Source: Bacteroidales bacterium
Lineage (GTDB): Bacteria; Bacteroidota; Bacteroidia; Bacteroidales; GWA2-32-17
Assembly (NCBI GenBank): GCA_026416095.1
Contig: JAOAFV010000005.1
Span: 1 to 40,707, forward strand
Length of the DNA: 40,707 nucleotides
Reading direction: 5' to 3'
Shown here: piece by piece, positions 9,583 through 17,529 of the stretch
Position numbering within the stretch: position 1 is the first letter of the stretch
Layout: every line of letters starts with the position of its first letter
The notes under the pieces: generated by a model
What the model saw: only the letters and a program-made list of their open reading frames with translations
Databases searched by the model: none
What the model was told of the DNA's origin: nothing
Translations under genes and position numbers: made by a program

Positions 9583-10386
9583 TCATTTTATATAGTAATT
9601 CATAAAATCTTTAATAATATTATATTCATCTTTAAAATCATTTAAAGAATAGGGTAATAACAGGGTTTTCCAAAGATTATATTTTTTTGTAATATGTGTT
9701 GTTAATTCGTTGTTTAAATTATATTTATTTATGATAAGTAGTATATTTGTTTTATAAGTATCCTGAAAACTTTTAATTTGATCTAAAAAATCAAACACTA
9801 AATAGTGAGGTTCGATAATTACTAATAAGTAATTGCAGAATTGCGATAATTGTTGTATTTGTTTATTCCATCCTTGATATGCTTCACAAATAAGTATTTT
9901 TACCGATTTTTCTAAAGCAATATCAATTGCTTGTTCTCGAATGTACTTTATAGGTCTAATTCCATGGTGTGGTAAGTAGTCAATTGTACCGTAAACTATA
10001 TAAATGTTATCTTTTTTTATCACAAAAATATTGCCTCCAATAACATTTACCATACTTATTGCCTTATTAGGGCAGGCAAACATACATAAAGCACAACCTG
10101 TGCAACTATCGTTAATAAAATAATTACCATCGTATGTTAGGTCAATAGAACGAAATTTACATAATTTATCGCATAAACCACATTGTAAACATAAAAAATC
10201 GTTTATAACTGCTTTTTTTCCATAATAATATGAGGTTTTATGTAAATATTCTTCATTTAAATGCCAGTTTCGAGAAAATGTGCAGTCGGCATATACAATT
10301 TCTTCGTTAAAAATTTTAAAAAGAGCATTTACAAACAATGTTTTTCCTGTTCCACCTTTGTCTGATATTATTAAAAACTCTTTCAT
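9583..10386 (-). CDS. MinD-superfamily P-loop ATPase with inserted 2x[4Fe-4S] ferredoxin domain (copy with intact P-loop)
   Basis: 267 aa. The deviant Walker A SDKGGTGKT has both the signature Lys10 and the P-loop Lys15, with a switch-I Asp34 (VYADC). A ferredoxin domain is inserted at residues 60-110 with two canonical clusters: Cys66/69/72/76 and Cys95/98/101/105 (the latter followed by Pro). A Walker-B-like strand appears later as VKILICEAYQGW, with Glu where Asp is usual. Proteins of this kind are usually encoded as adjacent pairs in anaerobes and archaea, sometimes near Fe-S or metal-cofactor proteins; their function is mostly unproven. Here the partner lies 3 bases upstream and a WecA-like gene follows after 19 bases, so the neighbours are glycan genes. 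Confidence 0.8.
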   Translation of the reverse strand: MKEFLIISDKGGTGKTLFVNALFKIFNEEIVYADCTFSRNWHLNEEYLHKTSYYYGKKAVINDFLCLQCGLCDKLCKFRSIDLTYDGNYFINDSCTGCALCMFACPNKAISMVNVIGGNIFVIKKDNIYIVYGTIDYLPHHGIRPIKYIREQAIDIALEKSVKILICEAYQGWNKQIQQLSQFCNYLLVIIEPHYLVFDFLDQIKSFQDTYKTNILLIINKYNLNNELTTHITKKYNLWKTLLLPYSLNDFKDEYNIIKDFMNYYIK

Positions 10387-10389
10387 TAG

Positions 10390-11193
10390 TTAAATTTGTA
10401 TTTTGCTTAATACAAAGTTAATTTGTTTTTTATAAGTTTCGTCGGAAACATATAAGCCTTTAAGTATATCTGAAGAAATTTTTTTTGTAAATGGAATAGG
10501 TATTGCATAAGAAAATCCTCTTTTTAAAAACTCATTATGAATATAATCGGGACAAAGTAAAAATACATTCTTAATGTTATAAAAAAGATTTTTATAATAT
10601 ATTTCCCATAAGTTATAATCCGAGATGAATAAAACTATGTAATCAGATAATCTAACTAATTCGTCCCATAATTCCTTATTGCCCGAAGGCATATCAATAA
10701 ATACTAATCTGCCTGAAAATATTTCAAGTATGAAATCAGAAATTAACTTTAGATTAAACTTCGATAAAATTTCATTTAACGATAGTTTTATTCGAAAAAT
10801 ATTATGCTCATTTAACTTTTCGACTACTGCTATTTGTTGGTTTTCAAGATTAATTTCTTTTTTAGGGCATACATATACGCAAGTTCCGCAACTATTACAT
10901 AGTTCCGAATAAACAAAGTAATTATTGCCATATCTTGTAATTGCTCCATATTGACAGGCTGTTAAACATTTGTTTTCGCATAAGCAGTGTATTTTTTTCC
11001 ACGATGGAACTTTTTTATAAATATAATTATAATTATTCCATTGATTTTCTGTTTTTTGCAGCAATAGAGGCACATAACTAGAAAGTGAAAACCATATTGC
11101 GGTGTTGTTTTTATGATGCAAGTCATGATATAGATGCGAAAGAAATGTTGTTATTCCTATTCCACCTTTACTTCCAATTCCTACTATAATCAT
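10390..11193 (-). CDS. MinD-superfamily ferredoxin-ATPase paralogue lacking the P-loop lysine
   Basis: 267 aa, the same length as its downstream partner and built the same way. The nucleotide loop reads GSKGGIGITT: the signature Lys9 is kept, but Ile14 replaces the P-loop lysine, and the switch-I Asp is absent (AIWFSLSS). The first cluster motif is irregular, Cys70-x-Cys72-x3-Cys76-x3-Cys80; the second is canonical, Cys99/102/105/109. A Walker-B-like strand with Asp survives (LVFIDMPSG). It is therefore probably a non-hydrolysing or weakly binding partner that dimerises with the intact copy, though this is inference. It is the first gene of the five-gene operon, preceded by a -7 element 13 bases before the ATG. 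Confidence 0.75.
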   Translation of the reverse strand: MIIVGIGSKGGIGITTFLSHLYHDLHHKNNTAIWFSLSSYVPLLLQKTENQWNNYNYIYKKVPSWKKIHCLCENKCLTACQYGAITRYGNNYFVYSELCNSCGTCVYVCPKKEINLENQQIAVVEKLNEHNIFRIKLSLNEILSKFNLKLISDFILEIFSGRLVFIDMPSGNKELWDELVRLSDYIVLFISDYNLWEIYYKNLFYNIKNVFLLCPDYIHNEFLKRGFSYAIPIPFTKKISSDILKGLYVSDETYKKQINFVLSKIQI

Positions 11194-11206
11194 TTTTTAT
11201 TTTTCA

Positions 11207-11214
11207 CAAAAATA
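11207..11214 (-). promoter_or_regulatory. Candidate -7 element for the ATPase-glycan operon
   Basis: The minus strand reads TATTTTTG (TAnnTTTG) 13 bases before the ATG at 11193. It sits in a 40-base divergent gap that must also hold the promoter of the exonuclease III gene; no exact rightward -7 match is visible there. Confidence 0.5.
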
Positions 11215-11233
11215 TATTTAATTTGACAAAAAA

Positions 11234-12007
11234 ATGATAACAATATTTTCTTACAATGTTAATGGGATAAGAGCGGCACTAAAAAAAGGGCTTTTTGAAT
11301 GGGTTAAAGCAACGCAGCCAGATATTTTATGTATGCAGGAGATAAAAGCAACTCCCGATCAATTTGAGAGTAATATTTTTGAAGAACTGGGGTACAATTG
11401 TATATGGAATTCTGCCGATAAAAAGGGATATAGCGGTGTTGCATTGTTAACAAAACAAAAACCACAAACCTTTTCTTTAGGTGTAAAAAATCCAGCATTT
11501 GACGTTGAAGGTAGGGTGATTAGAGCAGATTACAAAAATTTTATTTTAATTTGTGTCTATGTACCATCTGGAACAATGGGCGATGAACGACAAAGTGTTA
11601 AAATGGCTTTTTTAAATGAATTTTACGAATTTGTAGCAAATATTTTAAAAGAAAATAGAAATGTTGTTATTAGTGGCGATTTTAATATTTGCCATAAGCC
11701 AATTGATATTAATTTTCCGGAAAAACACGAAAATGTTTCGGGCTTTTTACCGGAAGAACGTGAATGGTTTGACAAGTTTATTAATCTTGGCTTAATAGAT
11801 ACTTTCAGAGTTTTTAACAAAGAGCCAAACAATTACAGTTGGTGGAGTTATAGGCAAAATGCACGTGCAAAAAACCTTGGTTGGCGAATTGACTATCACC
11901 TCATAAACGAAAAATTATTACCTTACCTTGTCGATGCCAAAATTCATAATGACTTGTATCATTCAGATCACGTGCCAGTTTCGGTTAAATTAAATATAGA
12001 TTTTTAA
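11234..12007 (+). CDS. xth: Exodeoxyribonuclease III (AP endonuclease)
   Basis: 257 aa, usual family length. It belongs to the exonuclease-endonuclease-phosphatase fold of base-excision repair, cutting at abasic sites and removing 3' blocks. Visible active-site elements are FSYNVNGIRAA at the start, Glu36 in MQEIKA (metal ligand), VYVPSG, SGDFNICH, GWRIDYHL and the terminal HSDHVPV (catalytic His with its Asp). It is transcribed alone: divergent from the ATPase operon, and convergent with the T9SS cargo gene, which ends 5 bases after its stop. Confidence 0.95.
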   Translation: MITIFSYNVNGIRAALKKGLFEWVKATQPDILCMQEIKATPDQFESNIFEELGYNCIWNSADKKGYSGVALLTKQKPQTFSLGVKNPAFDVEGRVIRADYKNFILICVYVPSGTMGDERQSVKMAFLNEFYEFVANILKENRNVVISGDFNICHKPIDINFPEKHENVSGFLPEEREWFDKFINLGLIDTFRVFNKEPNNYSWWSYRQNARAKNLGWRIDYHLINEKLLPYLVDAKIHNDLYHSDHVPVSVKLNIDF

Positions 12008-12012
12008 AAATT

Positions 12013-13299
12013 TTATTTTTTTACCACTACAATTTTCGAATCTTTACTTAAATTATCAGTTGTAAAAATACTTAAATAATAAGTTGCGGCTGCTAATTTT
12101 TTTGTGTCGATATACCACGTAGATATACCCTCATGAATAAAAAGTGTTTGATTTATTACATATTTTCCTTCTATATTGAAAAGTTTTACTTCAACTTCTC
12201 TATCTTTTGATGAACAAACAGTAAAATAAAAGTAATCTTCGGCAGGATTAGGAAATATTTCTATAATCTCAATATCCTTGTTGTTGCAATAAACACTTAT
12301 TAAATCAGAATAATAATAGGAGTTGTCGTTCTCAACAATTTTTAAGCGATAATATAAGTAATCTTTGTCATCAATAAAGTCAAAGTAGTTATATGTAATA
12401 ATTTCGTTAGAAAAGCTAGAAGCGGTAATAGAAGTAATACTATCCCAAGTGTTACAATCGAAACTTCTTTCAATAGTGTAATATGCTATATTGTATTCAG
12501 ATGCTGTTTGCCATAAAAGGTTAATTTTGTTATTTTCGCATTCTGCCTTAAATGTCAGTAATTCCAAGGGCAGTGGCGAGGATGCATCGACAAGTGTCCA
12601 AGCTCTAAAAAAGTTAGCAGGTGAAACAGAACCACTACTTACTGTATTATTTGTAGTGTTACAAGTCCCAGTTGGTCCAAACCAATCGGCCCACTTATTT
12701 AACGATGAATTCCATCGCTGGGCAAACAAGTTAGATTCAGTGATGCTATTGCCTGATGCCGACCATTCTGCATCAGCGTATGTAAAGGTAATAGTTACAG
12801 TGGGTTTTGTTGTGTATCCTTGTGCATCAATAATCCAAAACCTATCTATAACCTTATCAGAATTATTAGCGGTACCTCCACTACTTAAACTATTCATGTG
12901 GGTTACACCGCTTGGTTTGTATGTATTATTATCCCACCCCAGCCCACCATAAGTTGAAAATAAAATATAACCACTACCACTACCAGCTCCTGTTATTTGG
13001 AGAGTTAATGGTATTTTAGTTCCACCCGTAGTAGTAAATGGTACTGTATAAGTTTCTATATTAGTTCCAATTTTCCATTTTATTTGCCTATTTTCGTTTT
13101 CACTTATAATATTACCACCTCCGCTACCTGTTTGAATGGCATTAGCATTACCATCAGCAATGGTTAAAATAGCATTTGCACCAAATTTTATTGTGGCATT
13201 ATTTATTAGTCTAATTTTGCCTTGTGAAAAAAGTAAGTTGGAAAACAAAAATACTATTATACATACTCCAACAGTTGAATAAGCACATAATGAACGCAT
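12013..13299 (-). CDS. Secreted protein with type A T9SS C-terminal sorting domain
   Basis: 428 aa. Residues 1-26 form a signal peptide (hydrophobic VGVCIIVFLFSNLLFSQ). Residues 30-230 are Gly/Thr/Ser-rich beta structure of unknown role. Residues about 240-335 are the Ig/FN3-like module often found before sorting domains (LPLELLTFKAECENN, then LLWQTASEYN and YTIERSFDC). The last 80 residues are a Por_Secre_tail-type signal (IEIFPNPAEDYFYFTV, IEGKYV, ending KIVVVKK), so it should cross the outer membrane through the type IX system and be attached or released at the surface. A -7 element lies 26 bases before the ATG. No enzyme motif was seen. Confidence 0.85.
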   Translation of the reverse strand: MRSLCAYSTVGVCIIVFLFSNLLFSQGKIRLINNATIKFGANAILTIADGNANAIQTGSGGGNIISENENRQIKWKIGTNIETYTVPFTTTGGTKIPLTLQITGAGSGSGYILFSTYGGLGWDNNTYKPSGVTHMNSLSSGGTANNSDKVIDRFWIIDAQGYTTKPTVTITFTYADAEWSASGNSITESNLFAQRWNSSLNKWADWFGPTGTCNTTNNTVSSGSVSPANFFRAWTLVDASSPLPLELLTFKAECENNKINLLWQTASEYNIAYYTIERSFDCNTWDSITSITASSFSNEIITYNYFDFIDDKDYLYYRLKIVENDNSYYYSDLISVYCNNKDIEIIEIFPNPAEDYFYFTVCSSKDREVEVKLFNIEGKYVINQTLFIHEGISTWYIDTKKLAAATYYLSIFTTDNLSKDSKIVVVKK

Positions 13300-13325
13300 A
13301 AGTATTTTAATGTTAATTTTTTTTT

Positions 13326-13333
13326 CAAATATA
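13326..13333 (-). promoter_or_regulatory. Candidate -7 element for the T9SS cargo gene
   Basis: The minus strand reads TATATTTG, a TAnnTTTG match, 26 bases before the ATG at 13299. Confidence 0.5.
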
Positions 13334-13486
13334 ATTTAATTTTTTCAGAAAAAATATATTTAAAAAAGAAAAAGTTAATTTTTTTAATGAAAAGTCAATA
13401 ATTAAAAATTTTAAGTCTATTAATTTTTTTAAAGTGTGAATTTTTTAGTTTTGTATAATCTTAAAAAAATAAGAATTTACAATAAA

Positions 13487-13516
13487 AGACCTTTGCAAAA
13501 TTTTTTGCAAAGGTCT
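13487..13516 (-). terminator. Perfect 14-bp inverted repeat after the TonB receptor gene (probable terminator, made of mobile-element end sequence)
   Basis: AGACCTTTGCAAAA, two bases, then its exact reverse complement. On the minus strand the stem begins 7 bases after the receptor stop codon and is followed by TTTTATT, as in an intrinsic terminator. The arm sequence is the same as the ends of the short mobile elements at 22064 and 31518, so it may be a collapsed copy that serves as terminator. No flanking duplication is seen here. Confidence 0.65.
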
Positions 13517-13523
13517 CTTAATT

Positions 13524-15677
13524 TTAGAACTTTACTTTTATGCATCCAAAAATTTCTCTAGCAGGTCCGGGGTGATATGAATTACCATCGGGATCTGGCT
13601 CGGTAAATGCCATGTATTTTTCGTTTGTTATGTTTCTAATTGCAATGCTACATTCGCCTTTCAAATTTTTAATTTTCCATTCATAAGAAATTTTTGCATT
13701 AAATAAAGTAAAACCCTCTTGCCAGTTTTTGTAAATTGTAGGGTCGAGTTCGCCATTGTAAGCTTTTGCATCAGTATAAATTGCCCATTCAGATTGATAT
13801 TCTGTGCCGAGTGATATTTTAAAATTTTTTATTGAATAATTTATTTCTCCATATAATTGATGTTGAGGTGAATTGGGTAATCGTTGACCTGGTGCAGGAG
13901 GATTTGTTAAAACATAAGCAGTATCGGTATATACAGGATTAATTGTGGCTGACGTATACTTATAATCGGCAAAAGTATATGCTACTTGAAAAGAAAGATC
14001 TTTAAGTAAGTCGTACGATATATAAGTTTCTATTCCTTTACGTTCGCTATTACCAGCATTTCCGTAAAAAACTTCCTGGTTGCCACGACCACGTTGCTTA
14101 AATCTAAAAAAGTCGTTTTGGGTTTTCATGAAAAAAGTGGTTATCTCATAATATAACTTTTTATTCCAAAATCCTCTCCATCCTACATCTATACAATTGG
14201 AAGTAGCAGGTATAAGGTAAATATTAAAGCCAGAATAGCCAACCGGGTTACTTGCAAGTTCTTCGGTAGAAGGTGGAATAAAGCCTTTGCTCCAGTTAAT
14301 AAAAAGAGTGAAAAAATCGTTAAAGTTATAACTTGCCCCAGCACGATATGTGAATTGAGAAAAATTTTTTGAAGTAGTTGCTGTATCGCCGCGGTACATT
14401 TTGTTTAACAATTTGTTATACATTTCATCGTAGCGAAGACTTGCCATTAAGTTAAACTTTTTATAACCAAGTTTGTACAATGCATAAATACCATTACTTT
14501 GCTGTGTAATAATTTGATTAGCAAGTAAGCTATCTGTTTCAAGATTATATTCATCGACGCTTTCAACTCTATTAGTATCTTTTTCGCTTGCAAGTTTGTA
14601 CATATTTATTTTTTGATGTTTGTATTCTAAACCTGTGCTCACAGTATTTTTAAATTCCCCAAAATTTATGTTATAATTGTATTGTAATATAACCCCTGGA
14701 TTTTTGATATCTCTGTATTCAGCGCATTTATTACTTGTTTCTTTGTAATCGCCTGACTTAATATATGTAGTTGTTTCTATATTGTGTGCATCGCTAAAAT
14801 TATATTTCCCAATAATACCAACAGTTGTTCTAATAGTTTTTTGGTATTCATTAAATGGTCTTGCATCTGGATTTGCTTGTCGTAAATCATTAAACTGTGT
14901 TATATTTAACCCTTCTGGGTTTTGTTGGAAATATTCGGTGTAAGATACAATTTGTTTTATAGATAACTTATCGGTTGGGTAGAAGTTAATTTTTTCATAC
15001 AATTTATTTGTCCAAAAAGCTTGATGTTCGCGATATCCATCGCCAGCACTTCTTGAAAAACTTATTCTATAGTCGACAATATTTTGTTTTCCATTTAATT
15101 GTAAGAAAGATTTGTAAAATCCATTTGAACCATAATGTTGGCATACTTCACCTCCAAATGGTTTATTTCCGCCGTCGTTTGTAAAAATGTTAATTACTCC
15201 TCCACTACTACCTGCTCCATATAAGCCGACAGCTGGCCCTCTTAAGACTTCTATTTTATTTACAGTACTCCAATCTACATCGTATAAATCTGGAGCAAAA
15301 CCTGATGGATCGTTTACAGGAATGCCATCAATTAATACACCTATGCCTCTTAGACCTCGCTCTGTAAGTATGCCCTGACCTCTTATTGAAATGTGAACAC
15401 GTTCGGCATTATGCTGGTTATCTACTTTAACACCCGGAGTTAATCTTAGGGCTTCTTCTATTGCTTGAGATTTTGGCATCGTAGCTAAAGTGTTTTGTGT
15501 TACCAACGAAATTGACCCAGGATTATTTTTTAAAAGTATTGGTTGTTTATTGGCCGTAACAACAATTTCTTGTAAATTGATTATTTTAGTTGAATCTGCC
15601 TTTTCGCTCTTTTCTGTTTGACCATATAAATTAAAGCTTATTATAATTGCTAATACCAAATAATTAATTTTTTTCAT
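13524..15677 (-). CDS. TonB-dependent outer-membrane receptor
   Basis: 717 aa. A signal peptide ends near residue 20 (SFNLYGQ). A TonB-box-like segment (LQEIVVTA) follows, then a plug domain at about 55-170 (IEEALRLTPGVKV, ISIRGQG, VLIDGIPVNDP, VNKIEVLRGPAVGLYGAGSSG), then a 22-strand-type barrel ending in the terminal Phe (IKVKF). It imports a scarce ligand across the outer membrane with TonB-ExbBD energy. The ligand (siderophore, heme, cobalamin or other) cannot be told; no carboxypeptidase-like SusC domain is present, so it is the classical rather than the SusC type. The leader upstream can form unusual structure. No SusD, periplasmic binding protein or ABC partner is adjacent. Confidence 0.92.
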   Translation of the reverse strand: MKKINYLVLAIIISFNLYGQTEKSEKADSTKIINLQEIVVTANKQPILLKNNPGSISLVTQNTLATMPKSQAIEEALRLTPGVKVDNQHNAERVHISIRGQGILTERGLRGIGVLIDGIPVNDPSGFAPDLYDVDWSTVNKIEVLRGPAVGLYGAGSSGGVINIFTNDGGNKPFGGEVCQHYGSNGFYKSFLQLNGKQNIVDYRISFSRSAGDGYREHQAFWTNKLYEKINFYPTDKLSIKQIVSYTEYFQQNPEGLNITQFNDLRQANPDARPFNEYQKTIRTTVGIIGKYNFSDAHNIETTTYIKSGDYKETSNKCAEYRDIKNPGVILQYNYNINFGEFKNTVSTGLEYKHQKINMYKLASEKDTNRVESVDEYNLETDSLLANQIITQQSNGIYALYKLGYKKFNLMASLRYDEMYNKLLNKMYRGDTATTSKNFSQFTYRAGASYNFNDFFTLFINWSKGFIPPSTEELASNPVGYSGFNIYLIPATSNCIDVGWRGFWNKKLYYEITTFFMKTQNDFFRFKQRGRGNQEVFYGNAGNSERKGIETYISYDLLKDLSFQVAYTFADYKYTSATINPVYTDTAYVLTNPPAPGQRLPNSPQHQLYGEINYSIKNFKISLGTEYQSEWAIYTDAKAYNGELDPTIYKNWQEGFTLFNAKISYEWKIKNLKGECSIAIRNITNEKYMAFTEPDPDGNSYHPGPAREIFGCIKVKF

Positions 15678-15697
15678 ATCGCCTAATATTTTAAAGT

Positions 15698-15764
15698 GGA
15701 ATTCTGTTGTAAATATTTATATTAAGGAAATAATTCAGACAGAATTCCTTAACTGAATTATTCC
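15698..15764 (-). promoter_or_regulatory. Hairpin with loop complementary to downstream sequence in the TonB receptor leader
   Basis: On the minus strand, 15764-15753 pairs with 15738-15726 (12 bp with one bulged base) around a 14-base loop. Ten loop bases (15748-15739, GGAATTCTGT) are perfectly complementary to 15707-15698, ending about 20 bases before the receptor ATG. The RNA could form an H-type pseudoknot or switch between two helices. The core AGAATTCT is itself palindromic, so a DNA operator is an alternative. No known riboswitch consensus was recognised. Confidence 0.4.
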
Positions 15765-15827
15765 CCTCTTTATTAAATCTGATAAAATATTTTTTGAATT
15801 ACTAAGAAAAGTAATGTCAATTTTAAT

Positions 15828-16382
15828 TTAAAATTCTGGAGGTGGTGTTGGAAATTGTAAAAAATTTAATGGTAATTTTTTTATAAACGTATTTATGTTT
15901 TCAAAAGCATACTCAATGTTTATTAATGAATTTAGATATTGAAAAAAAAGGTGAAACTTTTTAGTATCGTCTATTTTATTTTCTTTTTTTTGTGACTCTT
16001 GAAACTCTTTAATTAAGGATTTTTCTTTTTTGTCGCTTATGCAGTATATATATTTTTTTGAGTTTTTGGTTTCTATTTTAATAACATCATACATCATATC
16101 TTTGTAAATGAATTCTTTATAAGCTTCAATCCAGAGTAATTTGTCGAAAGTGTTTACATCAACGATAAAAATACTAAGATCGGTAACTTTTAATTTTTTT
16201 ATTATCTCTTTTTCAAATTCTTCTCTAATAATGTTTTTTTGTAAAATAAAAAGTAATTCGTAAGCAAAGTTATTTAAAAATAGAACTGGAATGAGAATTG
16301 CTATAAAAAATTTTATTGCTTTTATTCTTATTTCTACTATATTACTGTTTTTAAACGTTGGTATGATAAAATTTTTTTGCAA
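15828..16382 (-). CDS. Small single-pass membrane protein of unknown function
   Basis: 184 aa reading from TTG at 16382, 22 bases after dprA. A basic N-terminus leads to one hydrophobic segment at about 24-48 (FFIAILIPVLFLNNFAYELL). The rest is charged and lysine-rich, with WIEAYKEFIYKDMMYDVIKI and KYIYCISDKKE, and it ends in a Pro-rich tail (LQFPTPPPEF). Small proteins of this shape are found beside TonB receptors in Bacteroidota in my recollection, but I know of no assigned function. No ATG exists before residue 97. The TTG lies inside a perfect -7-like box, so the true start is uncertain. Confidence 0.6.
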   Translation of the reverse strand: MQKNFIIPTFKNSNIVEIRIKAIKFFIAILIPVLFLNNFAYELLFILQKNIIREEFEKEIIKKLKVTDLSIFIVDVNTFDKLLWIEAYKEFIYKDMMYDVIKIETKNSKKYIYCISDKKEKSLIKEFQESQKKENKIDDTKKFHLFFQYLNSLINIEYAFENINTFIKKLPLNFLQFPTPPPEF

Positions 16383-16404
16383 AATTATGGAAAAAAATTA
16401 TTTT

Positions 16405-17529
16405 TTAAATTTTTATACACAATTCGTACATTTTACCAGGTAAAGCTCTAACAATTCCCTTAAACTCTAAATTTACTAATATAGATGATACTTTGTGTAC
16501 TGGCAAGTTAGTAGTAAGAGCAATCAAATCAATTGTATTATTTTTATTTTTCAAAACTTCGATAACGCATTTTTCTTCTACTGTAAAATCTGTTAGTAGA
16601 GGTAATGTTTGTTGTACTTCTTTATCTTTTTTTAATTTCCAACCCATTACTTTACATAAATCGTCAATATTTTCAATTAAATTTGCTTTATTTGATTTTA
16701 TAAGCAAATTAGGTCCTTCTGAATAAGGGGCATCGATTCTACCTGGCAGAGCGAAAACTTCTCTATTATATTGAAAAGCGAAATCGGCAGTAGTCATAGC
16801 GCCACCATCTTTACATGATTCAACAACAATAGTAGCATCGCTAATTGCTGCTATTATTCTATTTCGCCTCACAAACATTCCTTTTTCTATTTTTACTCCT
16901 TTTGCAAATTCTGAAATTACACTACCATTTTGATAGATTAAAGTCAGGTATTTTATATGAGTAGAAGGATAAATTTTATCGAAACCAGCAGGAAGAACTA
17001 CGATAGTAGGCAAATTATTTTCTATAGCAGATTTATGTGCAGTAATATCAATACCGTAAGCAAAACCACTAACAATAGAGACAGGTAAATTGTGTAATTT
17101 TATATTTTCTACAAGTGTTTTGCAAAAATCTTTGCCATATTGAGTTGCTTTGCGTGTTCCTACTATGCTTATAAAAAAACCACTGTTAAAATCAATGTTA
17201 CCTTTTGAATATAAAATTATTGGTGAATCATCACAGTTAAGAAGTCGAACGGGGTATTCTTTATCCACATAAGTTAAGATTTTTATGCTATTTTTATTAC
17301 AGTAATTAATTATTTCGTCTACTTTTTTCCATAGGGATTCGCTTTTAATAGCAGTTCTTATTCGTTGATTAATTATGTCACTAATGCCGGGAATCTTTGA
17401 AAAATCTGAGTTTTTGCTAAATACATTTTCAATGTTTCTAAAGTATGAAATAATTTTTTTTGCTGTAATTGATCCTATGCCATCAATAATAGATAAAGCA
17501 AGATAATATTCAAGATTATTTTTATTCAT
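16405..17529 (-). CDS. dprA: DNA-processing protein DprA/Smf
   Basis: 374 aa. DprA binds incoming single-stranded DNA during transformation and loads RecA. The N-terminal 60 residues are a helix-hairpin-helix region (SIIDGIGSITAKKI, KIPGISDII). The Rossmann-like core spans about 110-300 with the signatures IVGTRKATQYG, SGFAYGIDITAHKSA, LPAGFDKIYP, FVRRNRIIAAIS and GGAMTTADFAF. Residues 315-374 form the winged-helix DprA_WH domain (LTTNLPVHKVSSILVNLEF). Its start overlaps the stop of the upstream membrane-protein gene by 4 bases, so they are translationally coupled. No other competence gene is adjacent. Confidence 0.95.
   Translation of the reverse strand: MNKNNLEYYLALSIIDGIGSITAKKIISYFRNIENVFSKNSDFSKIPGISDIINQRIRTAIKSESLWKKVDEIINYCNKNSIKILTYVDKEYPVRLLNCDDSPIILYSKGNIDFNSGFFISIVGTRKATQYGKDFCKTLVENIKLHNLPVSIVSGFAYGIDITAHKSAIENNLPTIVVLPAGFDKIYPSTHIKYLTLIYQNGSVISEFAKGVKIEKGMFVRRNRIIAAISDATIVVESCKDGGAMTTADFAFQYNREVFALPGRIDAPYSEGPNLLIKSNKANLIENIDDLCKVMGWKLKKDKEVQQTLPLLTDFTVEEKCVIEVLKNKNNTIDLIALTTNLPVHKVSSILVNLEFKGIVRALPGKMYELCIKI

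Noticed and set aside
12491-12952. 153-aa open frame on the plus strand
   Set aside because: It lies wholly antisense to the T9SS cargo gene, which has a clear signal peptide and sorting domain; no recognisable domain in the antisense frame.
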